DNA from: Mesorhizobium sp. L-8-3
Lineage (GTDB): Bacteria; Pseudomonadota; Alphaproteobacteria; Rhizobiales; Rhizobiaceae
NCBI RefSeq assembly: GCF_016756615.1
Contig: NZ_AP023262.1
Span: 6,325,501-6,389,500, forward strand
Direction: 5' to 3'
Length of the DNA: 64,000 nt
The translations under genes and the position numbers were made by a program. Every line of letters starts with the position of its first letter. Position 1 is the first letter of the stretch. Under the pieces are notes generated by a model, which saw nothing but the letters and a program-made list of their open reading frames with translations, was not told where the DNA came from and searched no databases. Positions 50,406 to 59,474 of this stretch are shown piece by piece.

Positions 50406-51224
50406 TCAGTCCTTGACCACCGAGATGTCGGGTGCGTCGACAGCCTTCATGCCGACCACATGGTAGCCGGAATCGACATGATGCACCTCGCCCGTGACCC
50501 CGCGCGACAGGTCGGAGAGCAGATAGAGCCCGGAATCGCCGACCTCCTCGATGGTGACCGAACGCTTCAGCGGCGCGTTGTACTCGTTCCACTTCAGGAT
50601 GTAGCGGAAGTCGCCGATCCCGGAGGCGGCCAGCGTCTTGATCGGGCCGGCCGAGATCGCGTTGACGCGGATGTTCCTGCCGCCCAGGTCGACGGCGAGA
50701 TAACGCACGCTCGCCTCGAGCGCGGCCTTGGCCACGCCCATCACATTGTAGTGCGGCATCACCTTCTCGGCGCCATAGTAGGTCAGCGTGAGCAGCGATC
50801 CGCCGTCGGGCATCAAGGCCTCGGCGCGCTTGGCGATGGCGGTCAAGGAGAAAACGGAGATCTCCATGGTGCGCAGGAAATTGTCGCGCGTCGTCTCGAC
50901 GTAACGGCCGTCGAGCTCCTCCTTGTCGGAGAAGGCGATGGCGTGGACGAGGAAATCGATCTTGCCCCATTTGGCGGCGATGTCGGCGAACACCGCATCG
51001 AGGCTGGCCGTATCCGTGACATCGCAATGTCCGGCCAGATGCGCGCCGAGCTCAGCCGCAAGCGGCTCGACACGCTTCTTGAAGGCGTCGCCCTGATAGG
51101 TCAACGCGATCTCGGCACCCTGATCCGCACAGGCCTTGGCGATGCCCCATGCGATCGACCTGTTGTTCGCGACACCAAGGATGAGGCCGCGTTTGCCGGC
51201 CATCAGGCCATTTCCACCCGCCAT
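50406..51224 (-). CDS. fabI: Enoyl-[acyl-carrier-protein] reductase (NADH)
   Basis: Last reductive step of fatty-acid elongation. 272 residues of the SDR fold. The FabI-type catalytic pair Tyr-x6-Lys is seen in YNVMGVAKAALEAS, the N-terminal cofactor site as 'RGLILGVANNRSIAWGIAKA', and 'NAISAGPIKTLAASGIGDF' in the substrate loop. Target of triclosan-type inhibitors. The usual rhizobial extension before MAGKRG is present, so I keep the ATG at 51224. Confidence 0.96.
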   Translation of the reverse strand: MAGGNGLMAGKRGLILGVANNRSIAWGIAKACADQGAEIALTYQGDAFKKRVEPLAAELGAHLAGHCDVTDTASLDAVFADIAAKWGKIDFLVHAIAFSDKEELDGRYVETTRDNFLRTMEISVFSLTAIAKRAEALMPDGGSLLTLTYYGAEKVMPHYNVMGVAKAALEASVRYLAVDLGGRNIRVNAISAGPIKTLAASGIGDFRYILKWNEYNAPLKRSVTIEEVGDSGLYLLSDLSRGVTGEVHHVDSGYHVVGMKAVDAPDISVVKD

Positions 51225-51418
51225 TGATCAGTCTCCGTGACCCGTCTTGCCGACAGCCTATCGCACAGGCCAAGGGAGCCTTCAAGCATCGAGCCGGAGA
51301 ATGCACGAAGGCATCGCCGCCTCCGGCCGCGCAGCCCGCATTCGGGCCTTATGCGCCGCTCCCAGGACGTATCAATTGATGAAGTAGCGCTGCCACTCGA
51401 AATCGGTGATGTGGCGGG
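51225..51418. other. Intergenic region between dnaJ-like gene and fabI
   Basis: No gene is supported. On the minus strand, in a frame different from the DnaJ-like gene and ending at 51372, the sequence reads PAQIEGLTRHITDFEWQRYF then IN and a stop. It looks more protein-like than chance but I cannot name a source; it could be the tail of a lost gene. Confidence 0.3.
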
Positions 51419-52348
51419 TCAGCCCTTCGATTTGAGCAGGGCCTCGAGTTCCTTGTCACCATCGGGAAGCATTACCCGGACATGGGCATAGAGGTCGCCA
51501 TGACCGCCCACCTTCTCCGGCAAGCCCCTGCCCTTGATCCGCAACACCTTGTCCGAACTCGACCAGGCCGGCACATTGACCGCCAGCCGCCCGGTCGGGG
51601 TCTCGACCGGCACCTTGGCGCCGAGCACGGCATCGCGCAACGACACCGGCAGGTCGGCATGCAGGTCGCGCCCTTCGATCCGGTAGCGCGGGTGCCTGCG
51701 GAAACGCACCTTCACCAGCGCGTCGCCGGGTTCGCCGAAGCCTTGCTCGCCTTGCCCCTTGAGCCTGATCGTCTGGCCGTCCTCGACATAGTTCGGCAGC
51801 TTCACCGAGATTTTCCGGCCGTCGGGAAAGATCGCCGCGACCTTGGCGCCGGTCGCCGCCTCCTCGATCGTGACATCGAGCCCGACATTGATGTCGGCAC
51901 CGGACGGCGCGCGGCGGCCACCGCCCATGCCGGGACCGCCACGCTGCGAGAAGCCTTGACCGAACAGTTCGCTGAAGATGTCGTTCGCGTCGAACGTTTC
52001 CGCACCCGGCCCGCTGGTACGGAACTCGAAGCGCGTCCCGCCCGGCCCGTGCTGACCCTGCTGGGCGCGCCTGAACGCCGCGAAGGGATCGCCATGGGCG
52101 CCGCCTTCGAAGCCGTGGAACTTCGGCCTGCCCTCCGCATCGATCTCGCCGCGGTCGAAGGCCGCCCGGCTCTTATCGTCGCCGAGGATCTCATAGGCCT
52201 GATTGGCGGCGGTGAATTGTTCCTTCGCCTTCGGGTCATCCGGATTCTGGTCCGGATGATATTTCTTCGCGAGCTTGCGGAAAGCCGCCTTGATGTCTTT
52301 TGCCGTGGCGTTCTTGGCAACGCCCAGCACGTCATAGGGATCACGCAT
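51419..52348 (-). CDS. DnaJ-like co-chaperone without zinc finger (CbpA type)
   Basis: 309 residues. J domain at ~3-68 with 'AKKYHPDQNPDDPKAKEQF' containing the essential HPD. A Gly/Phe-rich linker is followed by the C-terminal DnaJ substrate-binding domains ('VPVETPTGRLAVNVPAWSSS'). The CxxCxGxG zinc repeats of DnaJ type I are missing, so it is class B (CbpA-like). It would stimulate DnaK. It lies upstream of fabI on the same strand. Confidence 0.94.
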   Translation of the reverse strand: MRDPYDVLGVAKNATAKDIKAAFRKLAKKYHPDQNPDDPKAKEQFTAANQAYEILGDDKSRAAFDRGEIDAEGRPKFHGFEGGAHGDPFAAFRRAQQGQHGPGGTRFEFRTSGPGAETFDANDIFSELFGQGFSQRGGPGMGGGRRAPSGADINVGLDVTIEEAATGAKVAAIFPDGRKISVKLPNYVEDGQTIRLKGQGEQGFGEPGDALVKVRFRRHPRYRIEGRDLHADLPVSLRDAVLGAKVPVETPTGRLAVNVPAWSSSDKVLRIKGRGLPEKVGGHGDLYAHVRVMLPDGDKELEALLKSKG

Positions 52349-52435
52349 GCTTCTGCCTGCCGGGATGGAATTGGGATGCTCGGCCCTTATATGCGACCGA
52401 CTAGGAACAAATTCCAGAGCAAGCCGGCTTCCGTA

Positions 52436-52879
52436 TCAGGATTCGACGAATTCGAGCATGCGCCAGGAGCCGTCGCCCGCGCGGCAGGCGTCTCCGGCAT
52501 AGAGCCGAACGCCGTCGAAGCTCTCGCGCGAGGCCTTGAACTTGCGGCAGAGCAAGCCCTTTCTGTCGTATTGGGTGAGCTGGGTTATCGCGCCGCGCGA
52601 GCCGGTATCCGAATTCGCCCAGGCAAGCCCGGTCGGACCCAGCACATCGAGATCGGCCGAAGAAACGGCGTTGCGGATCGTGGCCTCGTCCGATGTCCGG
52701 GTGGTATCCCGAGCCTGGTTCGTCTCGCCACCGACCGCGCTCGTCGTCAACGTATCGTCGATGCCGGCCTTGCCGACATCGACACCGCCGGCACAGGCGG
52801 CCAGAGGAGCGGCGGCAAGGAAGACGAAAGCGAGACTGAAGCAGCGCTTGGGTCGAATCTTGCGGTCCTCGAGGCTCAA
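52436..52879 (-). CDS. Surface/lipoprotein of unknown function
   Basis: About 147 residues if it starts at TTG 52879; no ATG is close, so the start is uncertain. A hydrophobic segment with lipobox-like APLAAC predicts a lipoprotein. The C-terminal half ('TGLAWANSDTGSRGAITQLT', then CRKFKASRESFDGVRLYAGD) has the pattern of RT0821/Lpp0805-type 17-kDa surface antigens, including the final Cys-containing strand. It diverges from pdxH by 64 bases. The role is unknown. Confidence 0.65.
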   Translation of the reverse strand: MSLEDRKIRPKRCFSLAFVFLAAAPLAACAGGVDVGKAGIDDTLTTSAVGGETNQARDTTRTSDEATIRNAVSSADLDVLGPTGLAWANSDTGSRGAITQLTQYDRKGLLCRKFKASRESFDGVRLYAGDACRAGDGSWRMLEFVES

Positions 52880-52943
52880 TGCTTGCGCTCCACGCGACAA
52901 TCGGCCATCTCCCGGTGCAGCCACACCATTGCGAGCCGAGACT

Positions 52944-53561
52944 ATGAGCGACCCAGAGTTAACAAGCGGTGACTTCACATCGGCAGAGGAGCCGTTCCGC
53001 CTCTTTGCCGCCTGGCTTGAAGACGCCACAAGGAGCGAGATCAACGACCCGAACGGCGTCGCCCTGGCGACCGTCGACCACGAAGGCATGCCCAATGTGC
53101 GTATGGTTCTTCTCAAGGGCTTCGACGAGTCCGGCTTCGTCTTCTATACGAATTTCGAGAGCGCCAAGGGCAGGGAGATTCTCGGCAGCAGGAAAGCTGC
53201 CATGTGTTTCCACTGGAAATCGCTTCGCCGTCAAGTCCGCATTCGCGGTCCGGTCGAAATCGTGAGCGATGCGGAGGCCGACGCCTATTTCGCCAGCCGC
53301 CCGCGCGGCAGCCGCATCGGCGCCTGGGCCTCGAAGCAATCCCGGCCGCTCGAAAGCCGTTTCGCGCTGGAGAAGGCGGTGGCCGAATACACCGCACGGC
53401 ACCCGATCGGCGAAATACCGCGCCCGCCCTATTGGTCGGGCTTCCGGATCGTGCCGCGGTCAATCGAATTCTGGCACGACCGGCCGTTCCGGCTGCATGA
53501 CCGGCTGGTTTTCAGCCGGACCGGCGAGGGAGCCTGGGAGAAGGAAAGACTTTATCCCTGA
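52944..53561 (+). CDS. pdxH: Pyridoxamine 5'-phosphate oxidase
   Basis: Oxidises PNP or PMP to pyridoxal 5'-phosphate with FMN and O2. 205 residues. Signatures: 'VRMVLLKGFDESGFVFYTNF', 'KAAMCFHWKSLRRQVRIRGP' (FMN site), 'YFASRPRGSRIGAWASKQSR' and FWHDRPFRLHDR. The start at MSDPELTSG is supported by length. The PLP produced is needed by thrC in this window. Confidence 0.97.
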   Translation: MSDPELTSGDFTSAEEPFRLFAAWLEDATRSEINDPNGVALATVDHEGMPNVRMVLLKGFDESGFVFYTNFESAKGREILGSRKAAMCFHWKSLRRQVRIRGPVEIVSDAEADAYFASRPRGSRIGAWASKQSRPLESRFALEKAVAEYTARHPIGEIPRPPYWSGFRIVPRSIEFWHDRPFRLHDRLVFSRTGEGAWEKERLYP

Positions 53562-53585
53562 GGGCCAAGCGCCCGTCAGGCGCCT

Positions 53586-53894
53586 TCAGCAACGTGGCCG
53601 CTGCTGCCTGTTGCCGCTCCCGGTACCCGGGTCACGGCAATCCGGAGCGAACTGCGGCACCTCCGGCCTGGGCCTCGGGCGGGACAGCATGTCTCGATCC
53701 TGCTGGCGCTGCCACTGTTGTTCCAGCTGAAATTGCTGACGGTTCTGGATGCTCCTGAGTGCGTCGATTTCGCTTTGGCGGAACTGATTTGTCGTGCCCT
53801 GCACCGTGATGTCGATCGCGAAAGCGGTGCTGGAGAAGAACAGCGCCGAAGCAACCAGTGCCGGCACCATCACACGCATCGTTCGGTCAAGCAT
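53586..53894 (-). CDS. Small exported Gln-rich protein of unknown function
   Basis: 102 residues: a signal peptide (MLDRTMRVMVPALVASALFF ... AFA|ID), then a Gln/Arg-rich, low-complexity mature part ('RQQFQLEQQWQRQQDRDMLS'). No domain recognised. It is convergent with pdxH. Confidence 0.55.
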   Translation of the reverse strand: MLDRTMRVMVPALVASALFFSSTAFAIDITVQGTTNQFRQSEIDALRSIQNRQQFQLEQQWQRQQDRDMLSRPRPRPEVPQFAPDCRDPGTGSGNRQQRPRC

Positions 53895-53988
53895 GGCCTT
53901 CGTCGCTCCGCTCGCAACCCCTCCATGCCAGATATAGTGCGTTGCCGGTTCCGTGGCATCCCCGACGCGACATCGGGGCGCAACGGCG

Positions 53989-54744
53989 TCAGCCGGCCTT
54001 CTTTCTCGACATGAAGGCCAGGAATGCGGCCCGTGCCTCCTCGGATTTGAGCCGCGCCGCGAAATGCGCGCCCTCCTCCTTGATCCGTGCGACCAGTTCC
54101 GAACGATCGCCCCGCATCAGATCGCGGGCGATCTTCAGGGCTTCCGGAGGCTTGGCGGCAATCTCCCGCGCCGCCGCCAGAACCGCCCCCTCCAGATGAT
54201 CCTCGTCGACCACCTCATAGATCAGGCCGGTCGCCTTCGCCTTCTCGGCGGAAAAGCCTTCGCCCAGACCGAGCAGGGCAAAAGCCTGCTGGCGGCCGAG
54301 GATCGCCGGCCCGAGCAGGCTGGATCCTGCTTCCGGCACGAGGCCGAGATCGACGAAAGGCGTCCTGAACACCGAGCGCGGCGTGGCGAAGGTCAGGTCG
54401 CAATGAAGCTGGATGGTCGTTCCGATGCCGACGGCGATGCCGTCCACCCCTGCCAGGACCGGTTTGGCGGCGGTGGCGAGCGCCATCAGGAAGTCGAACA
54501 CTTCCCTTCCATGCTCACCGCCCTGCGCCACCGCGAGGAAATCGGCGAGGTCGTTGCCCGACGAAAAAGCCCCCGGCACGCCCATGAAAACGCTGACGCG
54601 CAATTCCGCGTCGGCGTCGGCCTCCTTCAGGGCCGAAGCCATCGCCGCATACATGGCGCGCGTGATGGCGTTCTTCTTGTCCGGGCGGTTCATGCGGATG
54701 ATCTGCACCGCACCCTGCCGCTCGATCTGAATGTGTTCGGTCAC
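53989..54744 (-). CDS. Enoyl-CoA hydratase/isomerase family protein
   Basis: 251 residues, crotonase fold, GTG start. 'MNRPDKKNAITRAMYAAMAS' and 'GVPGAFSSGNDLADFLAVAQ' form the CoA-binding/oxyanion parts, and 'PFVDLGLVPEAGSSLLGPAI' carries the second conserved Glu. Hydrates or isomerises enoyl-CoA in fatty or branched-chain acyl-CoA breakdown. It follows the acyl-CoA dehydrogenase gene by 22 bases, so they are one operon. Confidence 0.92.
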   Translation of the reverse strand: MTEHIQIERQGAVQIIRMNRPDKKNAITRAMYAAMASALKEADADAELRVSVFMGVPGAFSSGNDLADFLAVAQGGEHGREVFDFLMALATAAKPVLAGVDGIAVGIGTTIQLHCDLTFATPRSVFRTPFVDLGLVPEAGSSLLGPAILGRQQAFALLGLGEGFSAEKAKATGLIYEVVDEDHLEGAVLAAAREIAAKPPEALKIARDLMRGDRSELVARIKEEGAHFAARLKSEEARAAFLAFMSRKKAG

Positions 54745-54766
54745 GATCTACCCTCCAGGTTTCTTG

Positions 54767-56545
54767 TCAGGCGGTCACCAGCGCGGCGCCAGCCGCCGCC
54801 AGACTGTCGGCACCTGTGATCACGCGCTCCTTCAGAGCCGTCGTCTCGCCGGCGAGATTCTCGGCGAAGAAGCGGCAGAGCGCGACCCGTGATGGCGAGC
54901 GGTCGGCGACCGCGCCCTTGGCCAGATAGGCAGCGCCGGCCGCGACGGCGAAGAGCCTGAGGTAAGGGGTCGCACCGGCCAGCGCTTCCTCGATGCGCCC
55001 TTCGGCGAGAGCCGCCTGCAGGAAACGCGTCGTTTCGGAGAGATCGTCCAGCGCCCTCTCGATCCGATCGGCCGAGTGGCCAAGCCCCTCGACATTCGAC
55101 TGCCTCAGATCCTCGACGACGGCGGCCAGTTCGGAGATGTAGCCATGCACATGCTCTCCGGAGTCCTGCGGCAGCTTGCGCGTCACGAGGTCGATCGCCT
55201 GGATGCCGTTGGTGCCCTCATAGATCGGCGCGATGCGCGCGTCGCGCAGCAGGCACGCCGCCCCGGTTTCCTCGATGAAGCCCATGCCGCCATGCACCTG
55301 TACGCCGAGCGAAGCCACCTCGACGCCGATATCGGTCGAGAACGCCTTGGCGACCGGCGTCAAAAGATTGGCGCGATCCTGCCAATGCCGCCTGATTTCG
55401 CCATCGCTCGCATTAGCCATGTCGATGGCATGGGCACAGGCATAGCTGATCGCGCGGGCGATCCGGGTCAGCGCCTGCATGGTCAGGAGATTCCGCTTGA
55501 CGTCGGCATGGTGGACGATCGGCGCCATGCCCTCGCTCGCCCAGTTCGCCGCCTTGCCCTGCCGACGTTCATTCGCATAGGCGATCGCCTTCTGCGTGGC
55601 CGTTTCGGCCACCGCCACGCCCTGCATGCCGACCGCAAGGCGCGCGTTGTTCATCATGGTGAACATGCAGGCCAGACCCTTGTTCTCCTCTCCGACAAGC
55701 CAGCCGATCGCGCCCGGCGCCCGGTCCTTGGCGAAGCCGTCGCCATAGATCATGGTACAGGTCGGAGAAGCATGGATGCCGAGCTTGTGCTCGATCGACG
55801 AGCAGAAGACGTCGTTGCGCGCGCCGAGAGAGCCATCGTCCTCGACGAAGAACTTCGGCACAAGGAACAGCGAGATACCGCGCGTGCCGTCCGGCGCGTC
55901 GGGTAGCCGCGCCAGCACCAGATGCACGATATTGTCGGTGAAGTCGTGCTCGCCATAGGTGATGAAGATCTTCTGGCCGAAGATGCGATAGGTGCCGTCG
56001 CCGACCGGCTCGGCGCGGGCGCGCAGCGCATTGAGGTCCGAGCCGGCCTGCGGTTCAGTGAGGTTCATCGTCCCCATCCACTCGCCGGACACGAGCTTTT
56101 CCAGATACTTCGCCTTGAGCGTATCCGAGGCGTGCTTCTCGATCGCCTCCACCGCTCCCATGGTCAGCGTCGGGCCGATGCCGAACGCCATAGAGCCGGA
56201 ATTCCACATCTCGAGCGCGGCAACGCCGAGCATGGTCGGCAGGCCCTGCCCTCCGAATTCCGCCGGGCCGGACAGCGCGTTCCAGCCGCCCTCGACCCAG
56301 CGGCGATAAAGATCCTTCCATCCAGGCGGCATGGTAACGGCCGCGTCCTTCAGCACGGCGCCGTGCTCGTCACCGATGGCGTGCAGTGGCGCGACCTCCT
56401 CGGAGGCAAATCGCCCGGCCTCGCCGACGATGGCATCCACCAGGTCTTCCGTCAGTTCGGAAAAGGTTCCCGCATCCGTGGCCGCCTGCAGGCCGGCGAC
56501 ATGTTTGAGGGTGAAGACGATCTCGTCGACGGGCGCGCGATACAT
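54767..56545 (-). CDS. Acyl-CoA dehydrogenase (DmdC/long-chain-like)
   Basis: 592 residues, longer than the classic ~400-residue enzymes. FAD/substrate motifs: 'GTMNLTEPQAGSDLNALRAR', 'NNARLAVGMQGVAVAETATQ', and the catalytic Glu in 'APIYEGTNGIQAIDLVTRKL'. The extra N-terminal and C-terminal domains are those of the group that includes 3-methylmercaptopropionyl-CoA dehydrogenase and long-chain AcdH. Substrate unknown. A LiuR-like site precedes it (56618). Confidence 0.93.
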   Translation of the reverse strand: MYRAPVDEIVFTLKHVAGLQAATDAGTFSELTEDLVDAIVGEAGRFASEEVAPLHAIGDEHGAVLKDAAVTMPPGWKDLYRRWVEGGWNALSGPAEFGGQGLPTMLGVAALEMWNSGSMAFGIGPTLTMGAVEAIEKHASDTLKAKYLEKLVSGEWMGTMNLTEPQAGSDLNALRARAEPVGDGTYRIFGQKIFITYGEHDFTDNIVHLVLARLPDAPDGTRGISLFLVPKFFVEDDGSLGARNDVFCSSIEHKLGIHASPTCTMIYGDGFAKDRAPGAIGWLVGEENKGLACMFTMMNNARLAVGMQGVAVAETATQKAIAYANERRQGKAANWASEGMAPIVHHADVKRNLLTMQALTRIARAISYACAHAIDMANASDGEIRRHWQDRANLLTPVAKAFSTDIGVEVASLGVQVHGGMGFIEETGAACLLRDARIAPIYEGTNGIQAIDLVTRKLPQDSGEHVHGYISELAAVVEDLRQSNVEGLGHSADRIERALDDLSETTRFLQAALAEGRIEEALAGATPYLRLFAVAAGAAYLAKGAVADRSPSRVALCRFFAENLAGETTALKERVITGADSLAAAGAALVTA

Positions 56546-56617
56546 GAGTTCCTCCGTGTGGGGGCGAACGCCGTGGCGCCCGCTGGCCGTACCATCTCGC
56601 CGTTCGCTAGCGTCTTA

Positions 56618-56632
56618 TTACGTAAACGTCAA
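56618..56632 (-). promoter_or_regulatory. LiuR-like (MerR-type) operator
   Basis: TTACGTAAACGTCAA on the plus strand, TTGACGTTTACGTAA in gene orientation, about 75 bases upstream of the acyl-CoA dehydrogenase start. It matches the ACGT-N2-ACGT palindrome reported for the MerR-family regulator LiuR, which controls branched-chain and fatty-acid breakdown in alphaproteobacteria. No such regulator is encoded in the window; assignment is by pattern only. Confidence 0.5.
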
Positions 56633-56971
56633 ATACAGGAATCATGATTGCGCATCATTCACGACGCGCGTTGCGTCGGATAGTCGAAAGGCAGCTGCGG
56701 CAGGAGCCGACGCTCGATCCGTTCGAAAAGGGACTCGATCATCGGTCGCAAGATCTACGGCCTGACCGCAAGGAATAATTAACCACGCCTCTCCATCATC
56801 GGTGTAGAAAGAAAAACGTATCCGGAAGCTGCAGCCGCCTTGGTTGCTCCGGTTCCGGATCGCATCGGCAAGCCATCGAATCGCATGCGGCTTCCGATCC
56901 CCGGGACTGCGCGCCGACATCGGCGGCAATGGCCCGGATTGTTCGGCAGACCGGAACGGAGTGTCGCGCGA

Positions 56972-58138
56972 GTGGGTTCATTATCGTTCGCAAGCTGGAA
57001 GCTCCTGGCCATCGCCTCGTCGATGCTGACCGCGCTCTCGCCTACGGCCCCACAGGCATCGGAATTCTCGGCGCCCTGGCGGCGGAGCGACCGTGCGCTC
57101 GTGGTCGACGCCTATGAATACAACACCATAGACTGGAAGAAGCTCGCCACCGACAAGCGCATTGTCGGCTTCATCGGCAAGGCTTCGGACGGCCTGGCGC
57201 CGCCCTACGCCTGTGGCGGCAACGAGACCGAAACCCGCCTGTGCAAGGCCTTGTTCAAGCGCCATGCCGTGGCGCGTGAACTCTTCCATACGCGCCGCAT
57301 GGTTGCCAAGTCGCTCGGCCTCAAATGGGGTGCCTATCATCTCGCCCGGCCCGGCAATCCGATCGACCAGGCCAACAATTTCATCGACTTCGCCGAGCCG
57401 GAACCCGACGACCTGATCGCCATCGACATCGAGGACAACGATCCCGGGAAATGGATGTCGCTGTCGGATGCCGAGGAATTCGTGCGACATGTCCATCGCC
57501 GCATCGGCCGCTTCCCGCTGCTCTACACGAACGGCACGACCGCCAAATACGTCGCCGACAACCGCGATCGCTATCCGCTGCTCTCTCGCCTGCCGCTCTG
57601 GTATGCGCGTTACAAACCGGAGATCGGCGAGCATTTCCCGAAGGGGAACTGGCAGAGCTACACGCTCTGGCAATTCGCCTCGCAGTCCAACTGCAACGAC
57701 CGGAGTTGCCCCTATCGCGTGCTGGGCACCGGCAACGACATCGACGTCAATGTCGCCTCGATGGACGCCGATGCGCTGCGCCAGGCGTGGCCGTTCGGCG
57801 GATTACTCGACGTGCCCGTCGAACTGATGGCAAGCGTGCCGGTTCCCATCGCCCGCGAGGCCGGACTGGCCGGCGACGTCACGCTGTCCTATGCACCGCT
57901 GGAGACGAACGGCGCGGTGGCGGCCCTCGATGCGGCGTTCCACCCGGGCGCCGAACCGCATCCAGGTCGCTACGGCGACATGACGGCCGGCGGAACCTCC
58001 CGCTGGGGACGGCTCGTGAGCTATATGGCATCCGTCAGGGACGAGGTGTTCGGCTGGTTCAGAGACGAACCTCCGTTGCCGGCAGGGATCGATCCGACGG
58101 TCACCGCGACCATTCCGGCAAGGACGGAGAGGAACTGA
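56972..58138 (+). CDS. GH25 family lysozyme-like protein
   Basis: About 388 residues from a GTG at 56972. N-terminal signal-like helix (SWKLLAIASSMLTALSPTAP), then a GH25 muramidase domain: 'VVDAYEYNTIDWKKLATDKR' (first catalytic-strand Asp), 'GAYHLARPGNPIDQANNFID' and 'LIAIDIEDNDPGKWMS' (DxE acid/base), 'PLWYARYKPEIGEHFPKGNW'. Hydrolyses peptidoglycan in the periplasm. A C-terminal tail without known domain follows. Upstream codons extend the frame but lack signal features; GGAG at about 56958 supports the GTG. Confidence 0.82.
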   Translation: MGSLSFASWKLLAIASSMLTALSPTAPQASEFSAPWRRSDRALVVDAYEYNTIDWKKLATDKRIVGFIGKASDGLAPPYACGGNETETRLCKALFKRHAVARELFHTRRMVAKSLGLKWGAYHLARPGNPIDQANNFIDFAEPEPDDLIAIDIEDNDPGKWMSLSDAEEFVRHVHRRIGRFPLLYTNGTTAKYVADNRDRYPLLSRLPLWYARYKPEIGEHFPKGNWQSYTLWQFASQSNCNDRSCPYRVLGTGNDIDVNVASMDADALRQAWPFGGLLDVPVELMASVPVPIAREAGLAGDVTLSYAPLETNGAVAALDAAFHPGAEPHPGRYGDMTAGGTSRWGRLVSYMASVRDEVFGWFRDEPPLPAGIDPTVTATIPARTERN

Positions 58139-58202
58139 CACGCGCGAGACCAGTTCGCCCGAGTGCCCTGGTAGCCAACGGACGACAAGATCGCCCGTTG
58201 TA

Positions 58203-59474
58203 TCAGCCCACCCGGCTCTCGCGCTCGACGGCCCGCCAACCAATGTCGCGCCGGCAGAATCCATCGGGCCAGTCGATACTCTCCACGGCGGCGTAGGCCT
58301 TTGCCTGCGCCTCGCTGACGGTTTTGCCGGTGGCAGTGACGTTGAGCACGCGGCCACCATTGGCGACGATCTCGCCGTCGCGCAGCGCCGTGCCGGCATG
58401 GAAAATCTCGATACCGTCGCCGCCTGCTTCGGCGAGGCCGCGGATCAGCGAGCCCTTTTCCGGCGTGCCGGGATAGCCCTTTGCCGCCATCACCACCGTA
58501 AGTGCCGCTTCGTCCCACCAGCGTATCGACATGTGTGAAAGCTGCCCGTCGGCGGCCGCCTCCATGAGCACCAATATGTCGTCCTTCAGCCGCATCATCA
58601 GCACCTGGCACTCCGGATCGCCGAAGCGGACATTGTATTCGATAAGCTTCGGCCCCTCCTCGGTGATCATCAGGCCGGCGAAGAGCACGCCCGAAAAGCG
58701 CGCACCCATGTCCGCCATGCCGCGCATCGTCGGCTCGATGATCTCCTTCATCGTGCGCTCGATCATGTCAGGCGTCATGACCGGAGCAGGCGAATAGGCT
58801 CCCATGCCGCCCGTGTTCGGCCCGGTGTCGCCCTCGCCCACCTGCTTGTGATCCTGTGCCGTTCCGAAGGCAAGCGCCGTCGTGCCGTCACACAGGCAGA
58901 AGAAGCTCGCCTCCTCACCGGTCAGGAACTCTTCCACCACGATCTCGGCACCCGCCGCCCCCTCGAAGCAGGCATCGACGGCAGCGATCGCCTCCTCGAC
59001 CGACATGGCGACCGTGACGCCCTTGCCCGCGGCCAACCCGTCGGCCTTCACCACGATCGGCGCGCCCTGTTCGCGCACATACGCCTTGGCCTCGCCGGCG
59101 TCGCGGAACCGGCTATAAGCGGCCGTCGGGATCCCATACTTCGCGCAGAGGTCCTTGGTGAAACCCTTCGACCCCTCCAGTTGCGCCGCCGCGGCCGAGC
59201 ATCCGAAGACGCGGATGCCATCGGCTGCCAGCCGATCGGCGAGGCCCGCGACAAGCGGCGCCTCCGGCCCCACGACCACAAGGTCGATCGTCTCGTCACG
59301 GCAGAAGGCGGCGATCGCGTCGTGATCGTCTATCGCGATCGCCACGCATTCGGCCTCTCTTGCGATGCCGGGGTTGCCGGGTGCGGCGTAGAGTTTGGTC
59401 AGCAGAGGCGAAGCGGCGATCTTCCAGGCCAGCGCATGCTCGCGCCCACCCGAACCGACAAGTAGAACCTTCAT
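58203..59474 (-). CDS. purD: Phosphoribosylamine-glycine ligase
   Basis: Second step of purine synthesis: joins glycine to phosphoribosylamine with ATP. 423 residues; starts MKVLLVGSGGREHALAWKI, the PurD signature; ATP-grasp segments 'APIVVKADGLAAGKGVTVAM' and 'RFGDPECQVLMMRLKDDILV' are present. Upstream in-frame codons are not conserved. Its neighbour ubiA is on the opposite strand. Confidence 0.97.
   Translation of the reverse strand: MKVLLVGSGGREHALAWKIAASPLLTKLYAAPGNPGIAREAECVAIAIDDHDAIAAFCRDETIDLVVVGPEAPLVAGLADRLAADGIRVFGCSAAAAQLEGSKGFTKDLCAKYGIPTAAYSRFRDAGEAKAYVREQGAPIVVKADGLAAGKGVTVAMSVEEAIAAVDACFEGAAGAEIVVEEFLTGEEASFFCLCDGTTALAFGTAQDHKQVGEGDTGPNTGGMGAYSPAPVMTPDMIERTMKEIIEPTMRGMADMGARFSGVLFAGLMITEEGPKLIEYNVRFGDPECQVLMMRLKDDILVLMEAAADGQLSHMSIRWWDEAALTVVMAAKGYPGTPEKGSLIRGLAEAGGDGIEIFHAGTALRDGEIVANGGRVLNVTATGKTVSEAQAKAYAAVESIDWPDGFCRRDIGWRAVERESRVG

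Noticed and set aside
53562..53585. GCGCC/GGCGC hairpin after pdxH as terminator
   Set aside because: Stem has a bulge and no T tract; evidence too weak to list.
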